Positions 1-4,580 of a stretch of DNA of 5,202 bases are shown here, piece after piece (positions within the stretch are counted from its first letter, which is position 1; the number at the start of each line of letters is the position of its first letter). This DNA is from Sphaerochaetaceae bacterium (GTDB lineage Bacteria; Spirochaetota; Spirochaetia; Sphaerochaetales; Sphaerochaetaceae): NCBI GenBank assembly GCA_023231265.1, contig JALNVT010000178.1, forward strand, positions 1 through 5,202. Reading direction: 5' to 3'. The position numbers and the translations under genes were made by a program. Under the pieces are notes generated by a model. The model was not told the origin of the DNA, made no database searches, and worked only from the letters and a program-made list of their open reading frames with translations.

Positions 1-566
1 TCTCTGTTGTTGATTCCAATGATTTTTGCATCAATAGATAGAGCCATATCAACCTCATCTCGATTGTGGGCCTCAACAAGAACATCCAATCCAAGTTCAG
101 TTGCTTCTTTGTAAAAGAGCTCAAGAGTGCTCTTATCAAGAAGAGCACATATGAGAAGAATTGCAGATGCTCCAATGACTTTAGCTTCATGTATCTGATA
201 GCTATCTATGATGAAATCTTTTCTGAGCAGAGGAGTTGATACCTCACTGCTTATAGATTTTAAATAATCTGGACTTCCTAGAAAATAATCAGTTTCTGTG
301 AGGACAGAAATTGTATCAATTCCAATTGATTCATATTCCTTGGCTGTTTTGAGAGGATTGAAATCCTTGCTTATGAGACCTTTGGAAGGAGAGGCCTTTT
401 TGACCTCTGCTATGAATGACAATTCAGGTTTTGAAAGAGCTCTGTAGAAAGGAAAGGAATCAGAAGAGGGAAGGCTGTATGCCAACTCTCTCATCTCATC
501 TCGTTGAAATCTATCAATTAAATTCAATTTGGAGCGCGTGTTGTTTGCAATATCATCCAAAATCAT
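1..566 (-). CDS. trpC: Indole-3-glycerol phosphate synthase TrpC (partial, C-terminus beyond window)
   Basis: The cytoplasmic enzyme converts 1-(2-carboxyphenylamino)-1-deoxyribulose 5-phosphate to indole-3-glycerol phosphate in tryptophan synthesis. My own translation of the lower strand gives 188 complete codons starting MILDDIANNT; the family is usually about 255-270 residues, so roughly the last 70 lie off the left edge. Visible TIM-barrel motifs are AEVKKASPSKG at 53-63 (Glu54 and Lys56 match the substrate and catalytic Glu/Lys pair of the family), LLRKDF at 113-118 (Lys116, the catalytic acid position), VEAHN at 164-168 (Glu165, catalytic base position) and GINNR at 184-188. The start is the ATG one base after the trpD stop, preceded by GAGGTG (lower strand 576-571). 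No TrpF fusion can be judged because the C-terminus is missing. Identity is secure from motifs and operon position. Confidence 0.96.
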   Translation of the reverse strand, partial: MILDDIANNTRSKLNLIDRFQRDEMRELAYSLPSSDSFPFYRALSKPELSFIAEVKKASPSKGLISKDFNPLKTAKEYESIGIDTISVLTETDYFLGSPDYLKSISSEVSTPLLRKDFIIDSYQIHEAKVIGASAILLICALLDKSTLELFYKEATELGLDVLVEAHNRDEVDMALSIDAKIIGINNR

Positions 567-567
567 A

Positions 568-1578
568 TCACACCTCGTTTGTTGCAGTTATCATCTCATT
601 CAATTTCGAAAGAGCCTTTCCACTTTCAATTGCATCTTTTACCTCTTCAATAGCTTGGGAGAGAGTCAAATCTTCTCTTCCAATGTAGAGAGCTGCTGCA
701 CTGTTCAAAACAACGGTATCACGTTTTGGACCTTTCTTTCCGTTGAATATATCTCTTATTATTTCAGCATTATCTTTTGGAGTTCCGCCAACAAGATCCT
801 CTTTCTTGCACAGATCAAATCCATATTCTCTTGGATCAATCTCATAGTTTTTGACCCATCCATCACGTATCTCACATACCTTGGTCTTTCCAACAAGAGA
901 TATCTCATCAAGACCTTCAAGACCATAAACAACAAGTCCTCTCTCAACTCCAAGATTCAAAAGAACCTGAGCAAGTGGTTCAACAAGTGATTCATCATAT
1001 ACCCCCATGAGTTGGAATGATGCGCCTGCAGGATTTGATAGTGGTCCCAATATATTGAAGATTGTTCTGATTGAAAGTTCTTTCCTAACTGGAGCTACAA
1101 ATTGCATTGCAGAGTGATATTTCTGTGCAAACAGGAAGCATATTCCAATTTGGTCCAGAACCTGTTTTGCCTTCTCTGGTTCCAAATCAATTTTTACACC
1201 AAGCTCCTCTAGAACATCTGCTGCACCACATTTGCTTGTTGCTGCTCTGTTTCCATGTTTTGCAACAGGTACTCCACATGCGGCAACTACAATTGATGAT
1301 GTTGTTGATATGTTGAATGAATTTGAGTGATCTCCACCAGTTCCAACAATCTCAAGAACTTTCAGATCATTGAGAAGTTTGAGAGCATGCTGTCTCATGA
1401 TTTTGGCAGATGCTGTTATCTCCTCGATAGATTCACCTTTCATTGATAGGGCTATCAAATAAGCACCAATTTGAAGGTTGCTGGCTTTGCCACTCATGAT
1501 CTCATCCATAACACACTCTGCTGTGTTTACATCCAAATCTTCTTTTTTTGTAAGTTTAATTATTGCTTCTTTAATCAT
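568..1578 (-). CDS. trpD: Anthranilate phosphoribosyltransferase TrpD
   Basis: This transferase joins anthranilate to PRPP, giving N-(5-phosphoribosyl)anthranilate, the second committed step of the tryptophan pathway. I take the ATG at 1578 (336 aa, MIKEAIIKL) rather than the TTG twelve bases upstream, because that TTG overlaps the Shine-Dalgarno GGAGAG and family members typically begin near this point. An N-terminal helical domain is followed by the glycine-rich PRPP loop GTGGD at 79-83, NIST at 89-92, KHGNR at 107-111, the anthranilate-binding arginine in APVRKEL (Arg165), NILGPLSNPAG at 175-185, and the metal-binding DE pair in GLDEISL (Asp224, Glu225). Length and motifs are complete, with no sign of damage. 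It overlaps trpG by 8 nt. It is a stand-alone TrpD, not fused to TrpG as in enterobacteria. Confidence 0.97.
   Translation of the reverse strand: MIKEAIIKLTKKEDLDVNTAECVMDEIMSGKASNLQIGAYLIALSMKGESIEEITASAKIMRQHALKLLNDLKVLEIVGTGGDHSNSFNISTTSSIVVAACGVPVAKHGNRAATSKCGAADVLEELGVKIDLEPEKAKQVLDQIGICFLFAQKYHSAMQFVAPVRKELSIRTIFNILGPLSNPAGASFQLMGVYDESLVEPLAQVLLNLGVERGLVVYGLEGLDEISLVGKTKVCEIRDGWVKNYEIDPREYGFDLCKKEDLVGGTPKDNAEIIRDIFNGKKGPKRDTVVLNSAAALYIGREDLTLSQAIEEVKDAIESGKALSKLNEMITATNEV
571..576 (-). promoter_or_regulatory. Ribosome binding site of trpC
   Basis: GAGGTG lies inside the last codons of trpD; its GAGG core is 6 nt before the trpC ATG. The trpD stop TGA and the trpC ATG are separated by one base, so ribosomes finishing trpD can restart on trpC. 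Confidence 0.75.
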
Positions 1579-2149
1579 TTTTCTCTCCAAATAAAAAATT
1601 GTTGATTATATCATGTCCATGTTCTGTCAATATAGATTCTGGGTGAAATTGAAGTCCTACAACTCTGTTTATAGGATCTTCAACTGCCATTACCTCTCCA
1701 GTGTTTTCGACTTTAGCGGTCACTTTTAAAGTATCTGGAAGAGTATCTTCTACAACTGAAAGACTGTGATAACGTCCTACAGTGAGAGGACTATCAATCC
1801 CTTTAAAAACAGAAAGAGAATTTAACTCTGCTTTTGAGCTCTTTCCATGCATGAGACATGGCGAGTGATCGACTGTTGCTCCATATGCCGTGCATATTGC
1901 TTGGTGTCCAAGGCAGACTCCCAGTATTGGATATTTGCCTTTGAGTTCTTTTACAATGGGTACACATATTCCAGCATCTTCTGGTCTTCCAGGGCCAGGA
2001 GATAGAATTATTGCTTCAGGATTCATCTTTACAATTTCATCAATTGTGATCTTATCATTTCTGAATGTTTTTATATCTGGATTTATCTGTCCAATAAGTT
2101 GGTAAAGGTTGTAGCTAAAGCTATCATAGTTATCAATCAATAGAATCAT
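1571..2149 (-). CDS. trpG: Anthranilate synthase component II, glutamine amidotransferase TrpG
   Basis: The small subunit of anthranilate synthase hydrolyses glutamine and passes ammonia to TrpE. The 192-residue protein is the normal length for a single class I amidotransferase domain. It starts MILLIDNYDSFSYNL, typical of TrpG/PabA. PGPG at 51-54 forms the oxyanion strand, GVCLGHQ at 77-83 carries the nucleophile Cys79, MHGK is at 100-103, YHSL at 127-130, and FHPES at 168-172 holds the other two triad members, His169 and Glu171. The ATG directly follows the trpE stop and has a strong GGAGGA seven bases upstream; the 3' end overlaps trpD by 8 nt. TrpG and PabA are hard to tell apart and one protein can serve both TrpE and PabB, but the position between trpE and trpD makes the tryptophan role the main one. 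Confidence 0.96.
   Translation of the reverse strand: MILLIDNYDSFSYNLYQLIGQINPDIKTFRNDKITIDEIVKMNPEAIILSPGPGRPEDAGICVPIVKELKGKYPILGVCLGHQAICTAYGATVDHSPCLMHGKSSKAELNSLSVFKGIDSPLTVGRYHSLSVVEDTLPDTLKVTAKVENTGEVMAVEDPINRVVGLQFHPESILTEHGHDIINNFLFGEKND
1583..1588 (-). promoter_or_regulatory. Ribosome binding site that decides the trpD start
   Basis: GGAGAG on the lower strand sits 4 nt before the ATG at 1578. A longer reading frame could begin at a TTG at 1590, but that codon overlaps the binding site itself, so the ATG is preferred. Confidence 0.75.
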
Positions 2150-3607
2150 CTACTTATCCTCCAATGCATTTATCACAGCTTTTGCTTTGTTGATGCACTC
2201 TACATATTCATTTTCAGGAACTGAGTCAGCAACTATGCCAGCACCACTTCTCACATATACATTTCCATTTTTCTTGAAAGCCAAACGAATTGCGATGCAT
2301 GTATCAAGTCCTCCATTGAAGGAGAGGTAACCTATGGCTCCTCCATAGACACCACGTCTGTTGTTCTCAAGCTCGTTGATTATCTCACATGCTCTGATTT
2401 TAGGAGCTCCTGAGAGAGTTCCAGCTGGAAGAATGGAATCAATTGCATCAAGGCTATCAAGACCATCTTTGATCTCTCCTGTAACAGTGGAGCCAATGTG
2501 CATTACGTGGGAGAACTTTTGAATCTTCATATATTCTTCCACTTTTACAGTTCCAAATTTACTGATCTTTCCAATATCATTTCTGCTGAGATCTACAAGC
2601 ATGTTGTGCTCTGATCTCTCTTTCGGATCTTCAAGTAACTCTTTTTCTTGCTGCATATCTTCTTCTGGAGTCATGCCTCTCTTTCTTGTTCCTGCAAGAG
2701 GGAATGTACTCAGTTTTGTTTCTTCAAGTTTTACAAGAGTTTCAGGAGATGCTCCTGTAAGTTCAATGTTGTCACTTACAAAGTAGAACATGTATGGTGA
2801 TGGATTTGTTTTACGTAGATAGCTGTATACTGATTTCAAACTTCCTTGAAAAGGAGCAACAAGTCTATTTGATAAAACCACCTGGAAAATATCACCCTCA
2901 TAGATGTAATTCTTAGCTTTCTTCACCATCTCACAGTACTGATCTTTGCTGAATAGAGGAGTGAGAGGAGAGAGTAACTTTCCTTTTTCCTCTTCAATAT
3001 CATCTGACTCCTCTGCAATTAAAACACTTAGACTTTTTAAATCCAATGTTGCCTTCTTGTAGTTTGATTCAAAGCTATCTCGTTTGACATTCATTATGAG
3101 ATAGAGCTTCTTCTCAAGATTGTCTATTGCAATGATCTTATCAAAAAGCATCAGGTCTATATCGTTGAAATCTTCCTCATCAACAGATTCAAGTTTTAAC
3201 TTTGGTTCGCTGTATGCTATGAAGTCATATGAGAAATAACCAACAAGACCTCCTGTAAATGGAGGAAGTCCAATGACCTTGGGACTTTTGTTTTCATCGA
3301 GGATTCTTCTTATGTATGGATGTGGTCTTTCACTTTCTATCTTTATCTCAGTTCCTGATTTTATGCAGAGTTTTTTATCCTTCTGTGTTATTTCAAGACT
3401 GGGATTGAATCCAATGTATGTATAGCGTCCCCAGACTTTGCTATCTTCACAAGATTCAAGAAGAAAGCAATGTTTGCTTATTTTTTGCAATCTGTTGAGA
3501 ATTTCCATTGGACTCTTTTTGCCAAGCGGCAAGGAGAGTGATATTGGTATTGTGTTGTACTCCTCATTGTAAGAGAGAGCCTGTTTTAAGTCTGGATAAA
3601 AATTCAT
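2150..3607 (-). CDS. trpE: Anthranilate synthase component I TrpE
   Basis: The large subunit turns chorismate plus ammonia (from TrpG) into anthranilate, the first committed and usually feedback-inhibited step of tryptophan synthesis. At 485 aa it is a full-length chorismate-binding enzyme. The N-terminal domain has the tryptophan-binding signature LLES at 49-52, then WGRYTYIGFNP at 59-69 and PPFTGGLVGYFSYDF at 115-129. The catalytic domain shows DIFQVVLSNR (239-248), GASPE (285-289), PLAGTRKRG (303-311), SEHNMLVDLSRND (332-344, with catalytic His334), LPAGTLSGAPK (393-403), GGAIGYLSF (422-430) and PENEYVEC (464-471, acidic metal-ligand region). Ala305 in PLAGT supports anthranilate synthase over PabB, which usually has lysine there (PIKGT). 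The LLES motif suggests feedback control by tryptophan is kept. The start ATG has AGAGG just upstream. It is the first gene of the operon. Confidence 0.97.
   Translation of the reverse strand: MNFYPDLKQALSYNEEYNTIPISLSLPLGKKSPMEILNRLQKISKHCFLLESCEDSKVWGRYTYIGFNPSLEITQKDKKLCIKSGTEIKIESERPHPYIRRILDENKSPKVIGLPPFTGGLVGYFSYDFIAYSEPKLKLESVDEEDFNDIDLMLFDKIIAIDNLEKKLYLIMNVKRDSFESNYKKATLDLKSLSVLIAEESDDIEEEKGKLLSPLTPLFSKDQYCEMVKKAKNYIYEGDIFQVVLSNRLVAPFQGSLKSVYSYLRKTNPSPYMFYFVSDNIELTGASPETLVKLEETKLSTFPLAGTRKRGMTPEEDMQQEKELLEDPKERSEHNMLVDLSRNDIGKISKFGTVKVEEYMKIQKFSHVMHIGSTVTGEIKDGLDSLDAIDSILPAGTLSGAPKIRACEIINELENNRRGVYGGAIGYLSFNGGLDTCIAIRLAFKKNGNVYVRSGAGIVADSVPENEYVECINKAKAVINALEDK
2157..2162 (-). promoter_or_regulatory. 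Ribosome binding site of trpG
   Basis: GGAGGA, the strongest Shine-Dalgarno in the window, lies within the last codons of trpE, 7 nt before the trpG ATG. The trpE stop TAG directly abuts that ATG. This suits coupled, near equal synthesis of the two anthranilate synthase subunits. Confidence 0.8.
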
Positions 3608-3620
3608 AATGCCTCTTTGT

Positions 3621-3683
3621 TTGTTTCTGTTAATAGTAATATACTTGTTACTGTAAGTAGTAACATTGTTTCTGTCAATAGTA
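3621..3683 (-). repeat. Three direct copies of an 18-bp element over the trp promoter (candidate operator)
   Basis: Copies lie at 3621-3638, 3645-3662 and 3666-3683. Read on the lower strand the consensus is TACTAYTNACAGWAACAA. The outer copies match at 17 of 18 positions; the middle copy matches 3621-3638 at 15 of 18. Start-to-start distances are 24 and 21 bp, close to two helical turns, so a bound protein would sit on nearly the same face each time. The first copy covers the -35 box, the second the -10 box, and the third lies just past the predicted start point. The middle copy extends to a palindrome with 7-bp arms TGTTACT and AGTAACA around 6 bp (3646-3665). I infer repressor binding sites; the repressor itself is not in the window. 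Confidence 0.65.
3650..3678 (-). promoter_or_regulatory. Predicted sigma-70 promoter of the trp operon
   Basis: On the lower strand a perfect -35 box TTGACA (3678-3673) is followed after 17 bp by TACAGT (3655-3650; 4 of 6 matches to TATAAT). Transcription would start near 3643, giving a leader of about 36 nt before trpE. A TATATT at 3643-3638 is a better -10 box on its own but lacks a good -35. The leader has no room for a T-box, a Trp-rich leader peptide or a terminator/antiterminator pair, which argues for control at initiation. Both boxes fall inside the repeated elements described separately. Confidence 0.6.
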
Positions 3684-3688
3684 TCAAG

Positions 3689-3709
3689 AAAAAAATATTA
3701 TATTTTTTT
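3689..3709. promoter_or_regulatory. A/T-only palindrome, possible UP element
   Basis: Seven A residues, TAT, one central T, ATA and seven T residues form a 21-bp palindrome with 10-bp arms. It begins 11 bp upstream of the trp -35 box, where an UP element contacting the RNA polymerase alpha subunit would sit. Such A- and T-tracts may also bend DNA. It is not a convincing terminator, because it has no GC in its stem and lies between two divergent promoters. Confidence 0.35.
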
Positions 3710-3779
3710 AGCTGTAAGATGGATATATTTCGCTTTGAAGTGATACATTAAGATATGTAATTGAGTAAAAATTGTTCAT

Positions 3780-3807
3780 TTGAATAATTATTTAAAACTG
3801 ATATAAT
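3780..3807 (+). promoter_or_regulatory. Predicted extended -10 promoter of the ECF gene
   Basis: TTGAAT (3780-3785; 4 of 6 matches to TTGACA) is followed after 16 bp by a perfect TATAAT (3802-3807). A TG one base before it (3799-3800) makes an extended -10. Transcription would start near 3814, about 100 nt before the preferred start codon of the ECF gene. There is no strong terminator before guaA, so the transcript may continue into it. Confidence 0.6.
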
Positions 3808-3880
3808 TAAAAAATTTCAGTTATAAGTATGTTGAAAGAGATATTTGCTATATTGCTTTTTTTTATGACAGTTCGTTATA

Positions 3881-3907
3881 CTAATTTCAAAATTCCAAAA
3901 TTAGGAG
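3881..3907 (+). promoter_or_regulatory. Leader hairpin touching the ECF gene ribosome binding site
   Basis: CTAATTT (3881-3887) and AAATTAG (3898-3904) can pair as a 7-bp stem with a 10-nt loop. The right arm contains the first two bases of the Shine-Dalgarno AGGAG (3903-3907), which lies 8 nt before the ATG at 3916. The stem is AT-rich and weak, so a regulatory role is only possible. The AGGAG is the reason for choosing this start. Confidence 0.4.
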
Positions 3908-3915
3908 ATAGATTG

Positions 3916-4461
3916 ATGGAAAAAAAGAGAACAAGCTCTGCATTGTGCATTGCTTTAATTGCTGTTTTAACAGCAGTTGTTGTTGTATTTACTATTGTTG
4001 TTAAAATACCCACACCTACAAAAGGGTATTTAAATCTTGCAGATTTAGCAATCTGCTTCATTGCATTCACATTTTCACCTATAACAGCATTCATTGCTGG
4101 AGGACTTGGAACATGTCTTGCTGATATTATATCAGGATACCCACAATGGGCTCCTATATCATTTTTGGTGCATGGTCTAGAAGGTCTTCTTGTCTCAATG
4201 ATAGTACGTCGTACTAGCGAGCAAGTTAGAGAGGGATTTAAAGTTCCAGCATACAGAGTAATTCTTGCAATGATAATCTGTATAGTTGTTGTAGCTGGTG
4301 GTTATTTTGTTCTTGGAGCAACCGTCATGAGTATCGGTTGGGGAGCTGCTGCTGCAGGAATTCCTGGCAATGTAGCTCAAGCTGGTATCGGTGTTGTAGC
4401 AGGTTACGCTTTATCTAGGTCTGTTATAAAAGCATACCCTCCAGTACAAGGTCTTTTATAG
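3916..4461 (+). CDS. ECF transporter S component (substrate-binding membrane protein)
   Basis: This is a 181-residue, very hydrophobic protein with about six predicted membrane segments (near 9-29, 42-57, 58-72, 78-97, 113-138 and 148-168), matching the fold and length of S components of energy-coupling factor importers. It looks like the HmpT/riboflavin-type family: GYLNLAD at 37-43, the glycine-rich AGGLGTCLADIISGYPQWAP at 61-80, and HGLEGLLV at 86-93 are typical. The first helix has AxxxA spacing (Ala9/Ala13, Ala16/Ala20), the usual contact with EcfT. S components bind a vitamin or precursor and borrow a shared EcfA/A'/T module, and no such genes are adjacent. The substrate cannot be read from the sequence. 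An in-frame ATG at 3829 would add 29 residues but has no ribosome binding site, whereas ATG 3916 has AGGAG. guaA follows on the same strand. Confidence 0.85.
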   Translation: MEKKRTSSALCIALIAVLTAVVVVFTIVVKIPTPTKGYLNLADLAICFIAFTFSPITAFIAGGLGTCLADIISGYPQWAPISFLVHGLEGLLVSMIVRRTSEQVREGFKVPAYRVILAMIICIVVVAGGYFVLGATVMSIGWGAAAAGIPGNVAQAGIGVVAGYALSRSVIKAYPPVQGLL

Positions 4462-4570
4462 AAAAATTCCCAATTTAAATTGATATGCAAGCTATAAATG
4501 TGATAGCATAGGCAAAAAGAAATAGGTGCAACAAAATTTGTTGCATTTAGTCACATTTCAAGGAGCAAAA
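4462..4570 (+). promoter_or_regulatory. guaA leader with candidate RNA switch
   Basis: This 109-nt gap is unusually rich in inverted repeats. A perfect 12-bp palindrome CAATTTAAATTG lies at 4471-4482. A hairpin at 4484-4510 pairs GCTAT with ATAGC around a 7-nt loop, plus three outer pairs across a 4-nt bulge. TGCAACAAA (4527-4535) is mirrored by TTTGTTGCA (4537-4545), and the stem can grow outward to 4523-4549 with two GU pairs. The stretch 4537-4548 is also exactly complementary to 4569-4580, which contains the guaA start codon. I see no known purine riboswitch consensus. A promoter here would be weak (TTGATA at 4480, TAGCAT at 4504), so guaA may be read from the ECF promoter. Confidence 0.5.
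4523..4549 (+). promoter_or_regulatory. Upstream hairpin that would leave the guaA start codon open
   Basis: Bases 4523-4533 can pair with 4539-4549 (11 pairs, two of them GU) around a 5-nt loop. Its right arm is the same segment that can otherwise bury the guaA start codon, so the two folds exclude each other. As DNA, the 19-bp core (4527-4545) is a near-perfect palindrome and could instead be a protein operator. Confidence 0.5.
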
Positions 4571-4580
4571 ATGCAACAAA
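4537..4580 (+). promoter_or_regulatory. Alternative stem sequestering the guaA start codon
   Basis: TTTGTTGCATTT (4537-4548) is a perfect 12-base complement of AAATGCAACAAA (4569-4580). Pairing encloses the ATG at 4571 in a stem and leaves the Shine-Dalgarno AAGGAG (4560-4565) in the 20-nt loop. This fold would be expected to reduce guaA translation. Confidence 0.5.

Noticed and set aside
578..586. TGCAACAAA on the lower strand near the end of trpD, the same 9-mer as in the guaA leader.
   Set aside because: It lies in coding sequence as a single half without a mirrored arm, and is probably coincidence. It does show that the 9-mer is not unique to the guaA leader, which slightly weakens an operator reading there.
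1107..1316. Upper-strand reading frames inside trpD and the other trp genes (for example 1107-1316, 1890-2105, 2601-2786).
   Set aside because: They are opposite well-supported trp genes, have no recognisable motifs and are explained as antisense shadows.
3604..3666. A 20-codon reading frame on the lower strand (ATG at 3666, TGA overlapping the trpE ATG), resembling a leader peptide rich in Leu and Thr.
   Set aside because: It has no tryptophan codons and no visible ribosome binding site, and its ATG lies upstream of the predicted transcription start. Its repetitive residues simply reflect the repeated operator elements.
3706..3723. A possible fourth copy of the trp operator element sharing CTGTAAG.
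   Set aside because: Only about 12 of 18 positions match and the spacing of 40 bp does not fit the 21-24 bp pattern; likely chance.
3719..3751. A 10-codon reading frame on the upper strand starting MDIFRF.
   Set aside because: Too short, with no ribosome binding site, and upstream of the predicted promoter for this strand.
3829..3915. A 29-residue N-terminal extension of the ECF protein from the ATG at 3829.
   Set aside because: There is no Shine-Dalgarno before it, a good AGGAG precedes the ATG at 3916, and S components normally begin just before the first membrane helix, as the shorter form does.
4462..4526. Intrinsic terminator between the ECF gene and guaA.
   Set aside because: The inverted repeats here are AT-rich and none is followed by a run of T, so a rho-independent terminator is not supported.
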